Positions 54,698 through 63,906 of a DNA stretch of 64,000 nucleotides are shown piece after piece. Under the pieces are notes generated by a model, which searched no databases, was not told the origin of the DNA, and saw only the letters and a program-made list of their open reading frames with translations. Both the position numbers and the translations under genes were made by a program. Every line of letters starts with the position of its first letter. Position 1 is the stretch's first letter. Source of the stretch: Endozoicomonas elysicola (GTDB lineage Bacteria > Pseudomonadota > Gammaproteobacteria > Pseudomonadales > Endozoicomonadaceae); assembly GCF_000710775.1 (NCBI RefSeq), contig NZ_JOJP01000001.1, positions 2,705,547 through 2,769,546 of the forward strand, written 5' to 3'.

Positions 54698-55021
54698 ATG
54701 AAGAAGTTTTCTGCACTGTTGTCAGTGATCCTTTCCTTGTTTGTCCTGACTGGTTGCGTGAATACACCAACAGAGATGGTTCAGGTAAAGGATGATCGTC
54801 CATTTATCATGTTTGCTGCGGCACAGCCCGGTGATGTGGTTATGCTTGATGGTATTGATATGGGCGCTGCCAGTAATTATTCCGCCGGAAAAGTGGGTAT
54901 GCGAATTGAACCGGGTACACATGTTATTCAGGTTAAACGCTCAGGGGCTGTTGTCTTAAGTGAAAAGTTTTATGTGGCTGACGGTGTCAGTAAAACATTC
55001 AATATTGGTGGTGGTGAATGA
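54698..55021 (+). CDS. Small lipoprotein of the CsgG operon (107 aa)
   Basis: Lipobox LTGC. The mature domain has beta character (VVMLDGIDMGAASNYSAGKV and GTHVIQVKR), resembling a PEGA-like small sandwich. Its stop overlaps the next start (ATGA at 55018). It probably assembles with the neighbouring lipoproteins. Confidence 0.75.
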   Translation: MKKFSALLSVILSLFVLTGCVNTPTEMVQVKDDRPFIMFAAAQPGDVVMLDGIDMGAASNYSAGKVGMRIEPGTHVIQVKRSGAVVLSEKFYVADGVSKTFNIGGGE

Positions 55022-55401
55022 CCGCAGTTAGAAAAGTGGCCGGTGTTCTTGTGCTGGCAACCACGATATTTGTGACGGGCTGTCAGACCAATCAGCAGTT
55101 GTACCACTGGGGTGAGTACGAGTCTGGCCTTTATGGCTATTATAAAGACCCAGCCGAGTTGTCAGCATTGTCCGAGGAGCTGCTCAGTGCCATTGAAGAT
55201 GCCAATGGACGTGTAGCTCCCGGTATGTACGCTGAATATGGAACATTGCTATTGCAGCAGGGGAAAAAGGATGAGGCCGTCGTTTATTACACCAAAGAGA
55301 AGGAACTGTGGCCAGAAAGTCAGCATTTGATGGATGCCATGATCAATAACCTGACTCGTACATCCAGTGCTGAGAACAGTGGGGGTTCACAGGATGACTA
55401 A
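55018..55401 (+). CDS. DUF4810-type lipoprotein (127 aa)
   Basis: Lipobox VTGC, then the DUF4810 hallmark LYHWGEYESGLYGYYKDP and a short helical half resembling a TPR unit. This family almost always lies between CsgG-like and DUF799 genes, as here. Confidence 0.85.
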   Translation: MTAVRKVAGVLVLATTIFVTGCQTNQQLYHWGEYESGLYGYYKDPAELSALSEELLSAIEDANGRVAPGMYAEYGTLLLQQGKKDEAVVYYTKEKELWPESQHLMDAMINNLTRTSSAENSGGSQDD

Positions 55402-56044
55402 TATGAAAAAATGGTTATTGGTGATTGGGATCAGCCTGCTTGCCGGTTGTGCAGCGCAAGCTCCCAAAGAGATGGATTTCTCCGCTTTTAAACAGGAAAA
55501 CCCTCACTCTATCCTGGTTGTGCCGGTTATTAATGATTCTGTTGACGTGGATGCTCCGAACTATTTCCTGTCGACAATTTCTGTCCCGTTAGCTGAAAAA
55601 GGCTACTACGTCTTTCCAGTAAATACGGTAAAGACGGTGCTTGAAGGTGAAGGTTTGTACGACGCAAATCTAGTTCATTCTGCAGACCCGGTTCGACTGG
55701 GTAACATGTTTGGAGCAGATGCCATTCTCTACGTTACGATCAATGAGTGGGATGCCCAATATGTCGTATTGAGCACGACTGTAACGGTGAGCTTTACCTA
55801 TCGCATTGTTAGCGGAAAGTCTGGTGAAGAACTGTGGACTGCCCAAAAGACCATGCAGTATACCCCTCAGCAAAATAACTCATCAGGAAGTCCATTGGCT
55901 GACCTGCTGGTCATGGCTGTATCTGCCGCGATCACCCGAGCGGCTCCCAATTATATGCCATTGACTCAACAGGCTAATTATCAGGTGCTGTATATTGACC
56001 CGACTAAGCTGCCTGAAGGCCCTTATCGGAAGCCGAAGTCTTGA
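55394..56044 (+). CDS. DUF799 (GNA1162-like) lipoprotein (216 aa)
   Basis: Lipobox LLAGC. DUF799 core: SILVVPVINDSVDVDAPNYF, AEKGYYVFPV and GADAILYVTINEWD. It resembles neisserial GNA1162, a surface lipoprotein with a TolB-like nucleotide-binding fold. ATG 55394 overlaps the previous gene; ATG 55403 is equally possible. Last gene of the four-gene operon. Confidence 0.85.
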   Translation: MTNMKKWLLVIGISLLAGCAAQAPKEMDFSAFKQENPHSILVVPVINDSVDVDAPNYFLSTISVPLAEKGYYVFPVNTVKTVLEGEGLYDANLVHSADPVRLGNMFGADAILYVTINEWDAQYVVLSTTVTVSFTYRIVSGKSGEELWTAQKTMQYTPQQNNSSGSPLADLLVMAVSAAITRAAPNYMPLTQQANYQVLYIDPTKLPEGPYRKPKS

Positions 56045-56082
56045 GGAATGGTTGACACCGAAAACCCGGTAGTAGCTTTGAT

Positions 56083-56109
56083 AGCCCCAAGCTAATGGGG
56101 CTTTTTTTT
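56083..56109 (+). terminator. Rho-independent terminator of the lipoprotein operon
   Basis: AGCCCC-AAGCTAAT-GGGGCT followed by a run of eight T. Confidence 0.9.
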
Positions 56110-56310
56110 GGAAGTTAAAAGACGATCCGTATCAGGTATTGTGACCCATGGTTATTTAATGGAGGCTATGGCTGGTATCATGCTTGGAAAAGAGGGTGCG
56201 ATGGTTACCTGGGCAGGTGTTTCAACAATTGCTTAAGGAACCTTTTTCGCTCACTGTTTTCTTAAGGTAAGTATCAATCCCTTTGAGTTGTTCTGAAAAT
56301 ACTGAATACG

Positions 56311-57213
56311 ATGTCAGACCCATTAACATCAGACCGGCCTTTCACTCCGGTTAAAGAAGCTGCAGTTTTTTTCGCAAAAGGGGTGGGGAAGCGTGATGAT
56401 TCAGTTGCGGTAAAGCTTGGTCCTTTCAGGGTCTCATCTTTACCGGATGAAAGTGTTGAGAGAAAACTTGAAGCAGGAGGTTCAAAGGAAGTTCTTATTG
56501 AACCAGTGCCAATCTGGCAAAGGGCGGACAAGGCCTCCCAGACTTCCCATCTTCAAATATACGAAGGTGATAATAAAACATTATCCATTTGTGTCGGTAA
56601 ACCGGAAGACCATAAGAATAGACAAAGTAAAGCAGAGGGTACGAAAGAAACCGCATTATCGTCATCTAAAAACAGGGAGGAACAATTACAGTTTGTTGAA
56701 TCAGAATATTCATACTGCCAGACTGCAAAAGCTGCTCTGTCAATCATAAGCCGATATGAAGAATCTACTGATGACGATAATGTAACTGAGGATGATCAAA
56801 CGATATTTGATGAAGTAAAAGGTGCGGCAATACCAATTTGGCAACGAATTGCAAAGCCTGATAATGATGATGGACAGTCAAACCCGTGGGAAGTTTGTTA
56901 TCTGACGAAGGGAGAAGCAGCTCTGCTGGCGACAGAACGGGCAATTTTCGAAAGCTGGAAGCAAAGGTGGAGCGATAAATACCTTCAGCTCCTAGAGGAA
57001 GATATTGAACTTGCCACCGAGCTTCCCTGTGAATATGGGGAAGCTCTGGGTGGGGCAGTGCAGCTGCTCAGGAAGCAGCAGGCTTTGATTAAAGAATTGC
57101 AAACAGAGAATAAACAGCAAAAAGAAATGCTAGTCAAAGCAGAAAATAGTAAGCACGTTGATGATAACGGTACATTGAGCTCCATATCCTCTTTTGAGTC
57201 TGAGGCTTCTTAA
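56311..57213 (+). CDS. Hypothetical protein with a repeated PIWQR motif (300 aa)
   Basis: A soluble, charged protein with no signal peptide. VPIWQRADKASQ (about residue 69) and IPIWQRIAKPDN (about 172) recur, suggesting an internal duplication. The C-terminal part (about 215-285) is a coiled coil (LLRKQQALIKELQTENKQQK). No family recognised. The acidic, low-complexity style is seen in effectors of host-associated bacteria, which is only a hint. Confidence 0.65.
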   Translation: MSDPLTSDRPFTPVKEAAVFFAKGVGKRDDSVAVKLGPFRVSSLPDESVERKLEAGGSKEVLIEPVPIWQRADKASQTSHLQIYEGDNKTLSICVGKPEDHKNRQSKAEGTKETALSSSKNREEQLQFVESEYSYCQTAKAALSIISRYEESTDDDNVTEDDQTIFDEVKGAAIPIWQRIAKPDNDDGQSNPWEVCYLTKGEAALLATERAIFESWKQRWSDKYLQLLEEDIELATELPCEYGEALGGAVQLLRKQQALIKELQTENKQQKEMLVKAENSKHVDDNGTLSSISSFESEAS

Positions 57214-57450
57214 GAAGAGTAGCCTATATCCACTTCACAGTAACTCTCAGGTATGCACTTGTCGTGTTTTAAATGTTATATCGTTCTGAATATTTTTTGA
57301 GCAATCGAATGAATTATCATCGATTGTTTTTCGAAATTTAATTGTATGGTTTTAAATATAAAAATAACTTTACTTTGAAAGGGTTATGGATAATATCGCA
57401 ACTTAGTGAAAGTCATCTGTCTTTTACTTTTCTTTCAAAGGATGATTTGA

Positions 57451-57975
57451 GTGAATAAGAAAACTCTTCTTGCATTATCGCTTTCAATTCTTAGTCCTGT
57501 TGCTTTCGCCGGTGGTTATGCTGGTGGTAACGTGTCGGTTCTGGACTACTCCGAAAATGGCTTTGAAGATATGTCGGTCACTGCCGCAGCGGCAAAGCTG
57601 GGCTTTCAGGCAACGGATCATATTTCAGGCGAACTGCGTGTAGGTTTTGGTCTGAATGATGACAGCGCTACTGCTATGGGCGAAGACATCAGTCTGGAAA
57701 TCGACAATTACTTTGGTGCTTATGGCCGGGTCGGTATGCCTGTTGGTGACTTTTACCCTTACGCTGTTGCCGGTTTTACCCGGGTTGAACTGACCGCAGG
57801 TGTTACTAGCATGGGTGTATCCATGTCTGATTCAGGCACCAGTGTTTCCTACGGTGTTGGTGTTGATTACAGTATTAATGAAGCCATTAGTCTGAATGCT
57901 GAGTACATGAACCTTTACGACAGAGATGCTGTAGAGATTGGTGGTTTCAGTGTCGGTGCTACTTACCACTTCTAA
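57451..57975 (+). CDS. OmpA/OmpW-like outer-membrane beta-barrel protein (174 aa)
   Basis: GTG start with AAAGGATG upstream. Signal peptide MNKKTLLALSLSILSPVAFA. About eight amphipathic strands follow (GELRVGFGL, NYFGAYGRVGMP, YPYAVAGFTRVEL, SVSYGVGVDYSI, LNAEYMNLY), ending GATYHF with the C-terminal phenylalanine recognised by the BAM machinery. Role: small porin or structural barrel. Confidence 0.85.
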   Translation: MNKKTLLALSLSILSPVAFAGGYAGGNVSVLDYSENGFEDMSVTAAAAKLGFQATDHISGELRVGFGLNDDSATAMGEDISLEIDNYFGAYGRVGMPVGDFYPYAVAGFTRVELTAGVTSMGVSMSDSGTSVSYGVGVDYSINEAISLNAEYMNLYDRDAVEIGGFSVGATYHF

Positions 57976-57980
57976 TGTAA

Positions 57981-58006
57981 AATGGCAGAGAAAACGCTCT
58001 GCCATT
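57981..58006 (+). terminator. Terminator after the barrel gene
   Basis: A perfect 10-bp stem, AATGGCAGAG/CTCTGCCATT. Confidence 0.7.
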
Positions 58007-58018
58007 CTCCCGCCACAT

Positions 58019-58228
58019 AAGTACCCAACCATATGAAATCATATTTTCTGATTCAGTGGTCAGCCACTCCCGGCAACTGCCCCATGCGTTGCTCTAACTC
58101 CTGCATCCATGCAGTTGTGCTGCGTTACAGCTACGATCACATAGCTACGGCTATGCTCACTCCGCTGAGCCTTGCATAGCAACTAAGCACTAAGTCAGAA
58201 ATATTCGATTTCATATGATCAGGTACTT
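58019..58228. mobile_element. MITE-like structured repeat, copy B (210 bp)
   Basis: Terminal repeats AAGTACC.AACCATATGAAATC (58019-58040) and the inverse at 58207-58228 match but for a few central bases; the similarity extends to ATATTTTCTGA. The interior includes the stem CATAG-CTACGG-CTATG (58140-58155), parallel to copy A at 31845-31970. Confidence 0.6.
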
Positions 58229-58334
58229 GTTCATTCTTTTGTTTTTATATCCTGGTTGCTGTTTGAACTTGCTGCGTTCAAGGGTATAACAATAGCTATA
58301 CCTCGTAAAAGTTATCTAACAGTGGAGGCCATGG

Positions 58335-58737
58335 ATGGAAACAGAATACACACCGATATTTAATGACAGCTTCCAGCGCTGTACCGGTGAACCTGATTTT
58401 CTGGACCGTTTTTATCGGATATTCCTTTCCAGTTCCGAAGAAGTGAAAGCCAAATTTTCACACACTGATATGCAGCTTCAGAAGAAGATCATGCTGAAGT
58501 CCATTGCCTATATGGTGCATGCAAATATTAACCCCGCATCAATTCACAAAACGGCCATTAACCATGATAAGCATCATCTCAATATTGCCCCCTCATTTTT
58601 ATGAGCTTTGGCTGGACTCAATGATTCAGGCAGTGGAGCAGACAGATCCACATTTCACTAAGAAGGTCGCGCAGGCCTGGAGAGAAACCCTCCAGCCCGG
58701 AATTAACCATATGATCAAGCAATACCATGCTTCCTGA
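58335..58737 (+). pseudogene. Globin-like protein gene with a frameshift
   Basis: The first frame (58335 to about 58595) gives FNDSFQRCTGEPDFLDRFYR then VKAKFSHTDM, and the second frame (to 58737) gives HFYELWLDSMIQAVEQTDPH then AWRETLQPGI. Together they form one ~133-aa globin-like chain, with a likely proximal histidine in INHDKHHLNIAP. The frames meet at GCCCCCTCATTTTTATG: one extra C in the C run explains the shift. It is a real mutation or a homopolymer read error. Confidence 0.75.
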
Positions 58738-58740
58738 TGG

Positions 58741-59595
58741 TTAATGGTTTGCCAGTTCCTGCACTTCTAACTGTACGCTTAATTCAGACTTGAACTTCCT
58801 GCGCATCATTCGTGTGTATAACGCTGGAAACCATCGGTAGAATAAACTGGCCAACAATATGGCTTTACTGGGAAACAGACGGCTTTTGCCCGAATGGCAT
58901 GCTTGAATGATCTGTTTTGCCATCCACTCAGCACTCTGAATATTCCCTATGGTTGAACGCGCATGGGTTGCCTTCTGGCCATTACCCGCCAGTGCATTCT
59001 TCTCAATATCCGTCGCCAGAAAGCTGGGGTAGACCATCAGAATGTTAACAGGAAGGTGGGTTGTTTCTGCCCGCAGCGTTTCAAAATACTGGTGCTGCGC
59101 AGACTTGGCTGCGCAATAGCCGGACCGCGCCATAACCGGCATCCACCCCGCCATGCTGCCGATATTGATAATTGTTGCCGGCTTTTTCCGGGTTCCTGAA
59201 TTGGCTAACTGCTCAAACAACTGTTGTGTGAGTTTGACCGGTACCAGGAAATCCAGGTCCATGACTTTTTCAATCACGTCTATTGAGGTTTCCCTGGCCA
59301 GTGAACGGTGGGTGATACCGGCGTTGTTGACCAGCACATCAAGAGACGTGAAACGCCTGGAGAGGGTGTCTTTAATGCACTCAATAGCACCTGACTCCAG
59401 TAAATTGACAGTACACAGCTCTATTTTCTGAGTGTTGCTGCCCATTTCGAGCAGGGAAGCTTTTCTTGCCTCCAGCCCCTGCTGATCCAGATCGACCAGA
59501 CACAAGCTGTATCCTACCTGCCAGAACTGTTGAGACAGTGCCCAGCCCAATCCATTGGCGGCACCGGTGATCAGGGCAACGGGTGTGTTCATCAT
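58741..59595 (-). CDS. Short-chain dehydrogenase/reductase (284 aa)
   Basis: Classical SDR. Cofactor motif TGAANGLGWA is near the N-terminus, with NNAG, the serine region INIGSMAG and the catalytic YCAAK. VDLDQQG after strand 2 suggests NAD(H) preference. The C-terminal stretch (LLASLFYRWFPALYTRMM) may bind membrane. Last gene of a four-gene operon with an epimerase, a bile-acid symporter homologue and an FMO. A role in steroid or other lipid metabolism is inferred from this set. Confidence 0.85.
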   Translation of the reverse strand: MMNTPVALITGAANGLGWALSQQFWQVGYSLCLVDLDQQGLEARKASLLEMGSNTQKIELCTVNLLESGAIECIKDTLSRRFTSLDVLVNNAGITHRSLARETSIDVIEKVMDLDFLVPVKLTQQLFEQLANSGTRKKPATIINIGSMAGWMPVMARSGYCAAKSAQHQYFETLRAETTHLPVNILMVYPSFLATDIEKNALAGNGQKATHARSTIGNIQSAEWMAKQIIQACHSGKSRLFPSKAILLASLFYRWFPALYTRMMRRKFKSELSVQLEVQELANH

Positions 59596-60536
59596 TGCGC
59601 CGCCTCCCTATCAAGGTGTTCAGTAAACAGTTGAAACACTTCCGCTGACGTTTTTCTCGGGGTATAGCCAAACTTTTGTTTTAGTGCATCGTTGGCCAGC
59701 ACCGGGCGGTAACGGAGAAATTTCAGCTGCTCTGGCCCATAGCGGGTGAGGCCGATGGTTTTACCGATCGCCAGTGCAATCTTGAGCAGGGCAGGCGGTA
59801 GCGTAAATACCGGTTTATTTAGGAAGCGCGCAATATCTCTTAAGGTGAGAGCACCGTCTCCAGCGAGATTGAAAATACCGGATTTATGCTGCAGAACCCC
59901 ATCACAGATAATCTGAACCACATCCTCATCCCAGATAAACACGAAAGGGGAGTCAGACCCTTTAATGGTCAGTATGCGTTTTTTCAGGAACAGGTTGGTG
60001 ATCAAGTTACGGGTGTTTTTGCCAAGCACGGTTCCCGGCCGGAGGATCAGCTGCTTCAAACCCGGATAATCCACCCGGTATTGTTCAAGCATCTCCTCCA
60101 CCAGGCGCTTATGCCACGAATAGGCAAACTCATAGTTGCCGCGCAGTGGCGAGCTTTCCTGTAACCAGGGATCATTATCCGCATGATAGCCATAGGCCGC
60201 GCCACTGCTGGTGACGGTTAAATGATGTACACCGGCCTGCAGGCAGGCTTCAATCACATTACGGGTGCCTTCTACATCGATACGGTAGTCACGCTCGCGG
60301 TCTTCACTGGCTTCCAGAACACTGGCCAGATGAACCAAATGGGTAATTTGCTGACTGCGTAAGAGCTCAACCAGGGAAGCATCGCAGATATCCATTATTT
60401 CGATGGGGAAGTCAGCCGCCGTATTGGGTCGAATATCACAGCCAATCACAACCTGAGCTCTGGCCAGGGCATTCCCCACTTGATGGCCGATGTAGCCGGC
60501 AGCGCCGGTAATCAGAATTCGGTTAGCTGTTGGCAT
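59592..60536 (-). CDS. NAD-dependent epimerase/dehydratase family protein (314 aa)
   Basis: Extended SDR. GAAGYIGHQVGNAL cofactor motif, SSGAAYG and catalytic YSWHK (Tyr-x3-Lys). A 3-beta-hydroxysteroid dehydrogenase-like activity is possible, but no substrate motif is visible. ATG 60536 is preferred over 60566 because the Rossmann strand follows it directly. It overlaps both neighbours (4 and 14 bp), so translation is coupled. Confidence 0.85.
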   Translation of the reverse strand: MPTANRILITGAAGYIGHQVGNALARAQVVIGCDIRPNTAADFPIEIMDICDASLVELLRSQQITHLVHLASVLEASEDRERDYRIDVEGTRNVIEACLQAGVHHLTVTSSGAAYGYHADNDPWLQESSPLRGNYEFAYSWHKRLVEEMLEQYRVDYPGLKQLILRPGTVLGKNTRNLITNLFLKKRILTIKGSDSPFVFIWDEDVVQIICDGVLQHKSGIFNLAGDGALTLRDIARFLNKPVFTLPPALLKIALAIGKTIGLTRYGPEQLKFLRYRPVLANDALKQKFGYTPRKTSAEVFQLFTEHLDREAAQ

Positions 60537-61443
60537 AGCGCGCCTCCCTGGCATCAGAGCGTGCATTCCAGATCAGTGCGAGGCTTAACCCGGTTACCAG
60601 ATGCAGAACCCCCCAGAAGGCGGCAATAATCAGCATTCCTCCGTATTGTGGGAAGAAGGTGAACAGAATACCCAGAGCCAGTCCTGAATTCTGAATGCCC
60701 ACCTCCAGCGTCACTGCCCGCCTATCTGGCGTATTCAGCCGGGCCAGGTAGCCGCTGATCATACCGATCAACAGGGCGAGGGCATTGTGTGCCACGACTA
60801 GTAAGGCAAAGCTGCCCATATGTTCGATAAACACGCCAACATTGTTGGACACTGCGATCACGATAAAGACCATAAAGACCAGCAGTGATAGAAACCGGAA
60901 CGGTGTGTCCGATCGTTCGGCAAACCTGGGGAACAGTTGCCCGATCACCATGCCCAGCAGCAGAGGAATGGCCAGCACCAGCGTCACCAGCAGGAAGAGC
61001 TCAAAGGGCTGAATGGCGATCTCCTGGATTAAAGGACGGGTGACCGGGTTCAGCTGACCATAGAGGACAAAGTTAAAGGGCGTCATGACAATGGCGGCCA
61101 GACTGGAAACCGCAGTCATGGAGACGGATACAGCCACATTGCCCCGTCCAATATGGGTCATGATATTGCTGAATGAACCACCGGGGCAGGAAGCCACCAG
61201 AATCATGCCCAGCGCCAGCTCAGGATCCATATCAAAGACCCAGGTCACCAGGGCCGTGGCGGCAGGCAGCACCATAAACTGGGCCAGCAGACCGATAGTG
61301 GGCGCAATGGGAGAGCGGAGAATCTGTTTGAAATCATCCGGTTTCAGCGTCAGTGAAACGCCAAACATCATCAGGGCCAGAATACCGTTCAGCAGTATCA
61401 GGCTCTGGGGGTCGAAGTGGATTTGAACGTCAGTGAGCATCAA
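60523..61443 (-). CDS. Bile acid:sodium symporter (BASS) family transporter (306 aa)
   Basis: About nine or ten membrane helices. SCPGGSFSNIMTHIGRGNVA and TLEVGIQNSGLALGI are the two crossover segments that bind sodium in BASS proteins. It would take up an organic acid or steroid with sodium. It starts 4 bp inside the FMO gene end. Confidence 0.9.
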   Translation of the reverse strand: MMLTDVQIHFDPQSLILLNGILALMMFGVSLTLKPDDFKQILRSPIAPTIGLLAQFMVLPAATALVTWVFDMDPELALGMILVASCPGGSFSNIMTHIGRGNVAVSVSMTAVSSLAAIVMTPFNFVLYGQLNPVTRPLIQEIAIQPFELFLLVTLVLAIPLLLGMVIGQLFPRFAERSDTPFRFLSLLVFMVFIVIAVSNNVGVFIEHMGSFALLVVAHNALALLIGMISGYLARLNTPDRRAVTLEVGIQNSGLALGILFTFFPQYGGMLIIAAFWGVLHLVTGLSLALIWNARSDAREARYANS

Positions 61444-62774
61444 AAAGCCTCCGCCTGCGTGAACAGGTTATCGTTATCGGAGTAGTCTCTCTGCAACAGA
61501 CGAATTCCCTGGTGTATGGCTTTCAGATACGAGGCTTTATCCACGTAATAGGCCATGCGCTCCAGCTCCAGATAATCCATTCCCCCCACAACCCGCTCAG
61601 CAAACTGCTGTTCGATGTTTTGCTCAAACACGGTTGCCGATGCTTTTTTATCCTGCTTCTGTCGTAGATACAGGGCAACCAGGTGGGCCTGGTCGTCACG
61701 CCCCTGCCAGCCCAGACCCGCAGCTTCAACCATCCCCATCACAAAAATATTATTGTGTTCAGGATTGAAGACGTTCAGATGAAGCTGAGGTGCATACCCC
61801 TGCCAGTTCAAGTGCTTCTTATCGATAAACGGGTAGTGCAGTTTATAGCCCGTGGCTTCCAGAATGAGGTCATAGCCCTGGCTGGACCCATCACTGAATT
61901 CCACCATTTTGTCTGAAACGGATTTAATGGCAGGCCTTGGCGTGATATCACCATGACCAATGTGGTGGAGAAACAGTGAATTGATGACCGGGTGACTTTC
62001 ATAAAGGCGGTAATCCGGGTCAGGCAGACCATAATCACTGGGCTTACCAATAATCATGCGGATCAGCCAGCTGTCCACTGTTTGCTTTAACCGCTTTGGC
62101 AGTTTTATTTTTCCACCCAGGCTGTCCGTCGGCTGGCCTTTGATGAATTTAGGCAGGAAGTAATAGCCGCGCCTTACCGACATATCGACGCTTTTTGCCT
62201 GATGCACGGCATCAACGGCAATATCACAGCCACTGTTGCCACAGCCAATAATCAGCACCCGCTTATCTTTGAACAGTTGTGGGTCCTTGTATTGGGCGGC
62301 ATGGAGGTGCTGTCCGGAAAAGTCACCCTTCAGGCTGGTTCTGTTCGGATGATGCAGGGTGCCATTGGCCAGCAGGACACCGGCAACATCATAAGATACT
62401 TCCTGACCATCGGTTACTGCGGTGATCCGCCAGTGATTGCCCTGGGGGGTAATGCTGTTGACGGTGTGCCCGAAGCGAAACCCTTGATACAGGTCGAAGT
62501 GTCTGGCGTATTTCTGAAAATACGCTTTCAAGTGCTGGTGGCTTGGGTAGGTCGGTACCGAATCATCCATGGGGAATTCGGCAAACTCGGTCTGCTTCTT
62601 TGAGCTGATCAGGTGTGCAGACTGGTACATGGTGCTGGTGGGGTTATCAATATCCCACAGGCCACCCACGTCGCGGTGAATCTCAAAGCCGATCCAGGGA
62701 ATTTGATACTGGTTTAACCGTCTTGCCGTGCATAAACCCATTGGGCCTGCACCAATGATGGCATAGGGAAGCAT
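61440..62774 (-). CDS. Flavin-containing monooxygenase-like NAD(P)/FAD enzyme (444 aa)
   Basis: FAD motif GAGPMGLCTARRL at the N-terminus, FMO signature FSGQHLHAAQY (FxGxxxHxxxY) and NADPH motif GCGNSGCDIAVDA. It is an oxygen-inserting enzyme (N- or S-oxidation or Baeyer-Villiger type). First gene of the operon, divergent from the AraC regulator, which probably controls it. Confidence 0.9.
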   Translation of the reverse strand: MLPYAIIGAGPMGLCTARRLNQYQIPWIGFEIHRDVGGLWDIDNPTSTMYQSAHLISSKKQTEFAEFPMDDSVPTYPSHQHLKAYFQKYARHFDLYQGFRFGHTVNSITPQGNHWRITAVTDGQEVSYDVAGVLLANGTLHHPNRTSLKGDFSGQHLHAAQYKDPQLFKDKRVLIIGCGNSGCDIAVDAVHQAKSVDMSVRRGYYFLPKFIKGQPTDSLGGKIKLPKRLKQTVDSWLIRMIIGKPSDYGLPDPDYRLYESHPVINSLFLHHIGHGDITPRPAIKSVSDKMVEFSDGSSQGYDLILEATGYKLHYPFIDKKHLNWQGYAPQLHLNVFNPEHNNIFVMGMVEAAGLGWQGRDDQAHLVALYLRQKQDKKASATVFEQNIEQQFAERVVGGMDYLELERMAYYVDKASYLKAIHQGIRLLQRDYSDNDNLFTQAEAF

Positions 62775-62888
62775 TTAGCACTCCTTAGCAGTCGTCTGTT
62801 ATTTTTATTGGGTTGACGCCTGACTTCTGTCTAACAAACAATGTACCCGTAAGGAAGCAAAATAACCTTGATTATTTGGGACATTGGC

Positions 62889-63866
62889 ATGGTTAATTCG
62901 GGACATCCCACAGTTACGCAGCAGTTTACCAAGGCCATTGTGCGGACATTGGAAGACTCTGGCTTGAAGGTTTCTGGCGAGTTGAGCGGCATTATTGAAG
63001 AGATCAGCCAGCACGCCCGGGTGCCCATGCCGTTGCAGGATCGTCTCTGGCGCTCTCTGGTTGACGCGTATTCTGAGCCGGACCTAGGGCTGCGTCTTGG
63101 GCGTTATGTTCAGCCAGGAAATCTGGATATTGTCGGTTTTCTTCTGCTGAGTTGCGACACGCTGGAAGATGCCCTGGACGCACTGATCACTTACCATCCC
63201 ATTGTCGGGGAGGGCGGGGAGTTTCTTTCCATGGAAGACGAACTAAGCTGCCGGCTTATTTATTCTCCCTTCCATAATGTCTGTCGAACCACCCGGGTGG
63301 AAGCGGTCATGGCCACGTTGATCCAGTTAGCCCGCTATCTTACCGATAATCGATTTGAACCTGCCTATATCTCATTCCAGCATGCGCCATTAATGGACCC
63401 TGAGCGTTATGAAGCAATGCTTGGGTGCCCGGTTCGATTCGAGCAACTGGCTGATGCCATGGTCTTTCCACGGTCACAGTATGCACTGCCATTGGTGCAG
63501 GCCAATAAATCACTGTATGCCCAGATGCGACAGCTGGCCGATCAGGCGCTGACCGATATGCAGGAGCGGGATTTTCGAACCCGGGTCGTCCGTATTCTTA
63601 AAGCACACCCGAACTGGGGAAAAGAAAAAGTGGCCGAGCAGTTCGGTATCAGTGGCCGGCATCTGAATCGTACGCTGTCCCGGGAAGGCATTACCTTCAA
63701 ACTGTTGTCTGATCAGACCCGGCTTGAAATGGCAAAAGCACTGATGACTGAAGGGGTTTCCGGAAGTGAGCTGGCAGCACGACTGGGTTTTCATGATGAG
63801 AGTGCGTTTAACAAAGCGTTCAAACGCTGGACGGGTATAACCCCTGGAGAGTATTGCTGTGTTTGA
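62889..63866 (+). CDS. AraC-family regulator, OruR-like (325 aa)
   Basis: An N-terminal arabinose-binding-like sensor domain (DLGLRLGRYVQPGNLDIVGF) is followed by an AraC HTH (KVAEQFGISGRHLNRTLSRE, ELAARLGFHDESAFNKAFKR, WTGITPGEY). The start could be ATG 62889 or TTG 62868. It is divergent from the FMO operon across about 110 bp, so it is the presumed activator. Confidence 0.9.
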   Translation: MVNSGHPTVTQQFTKAIVRTLEDSGLKVSGELSGIIEEISQHARVPMPLQDRLWRSLVDAYSEPDLGLRLGRYVQPGNLDIVGFLLLSCDTLEDALDALITYHPIVGEGGEFLSMEDELSCRLIYSPFHNVCRTTRVEAVMATLIQLARYLTDNRFEPAYISFQHAPLMDPERYEAMLGCPVRFEQLADAMVFPRSQYALPLVQANKSLYAQMRQLADQALTDMQERDFRTRVVRILKAHPNWGKEKVAEQFGISGRHLNRTLSREGITFKLLSDQTRLEMAKALMTEGVSGSELAARLGFHDESAFNKAFKRWTGITPGEYCCV

Positions 63867-63868
63867 CG

Positions 63869-63894
63869 ATCAGGCTCTTGGATAAGAGCCTGAT
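63869..63894. terminator. Hairpin after the AraC gene, shared by converging genes
   Basis: ATCAGGCTCTT-GGAT-AAGAGCCTGAT, a perfect 11-bp stem. Confidence 0.65.
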
Positions 63895-63906
63895 GTGGAC
63901 GAAGCG

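Noticed and set aside
53726-56044. Curli secretion locus
   Set aside because: Only a CsgG-like gene is present. Its neighbours are DUF4810 and DUF799 lipoproteins, not csgA, csgB, csgE or csgF.
56158-56237. 22-aa ORF after GGAGG
   Set aside because: Ribosome site only 2 bp from ATG and no conservation evidence.
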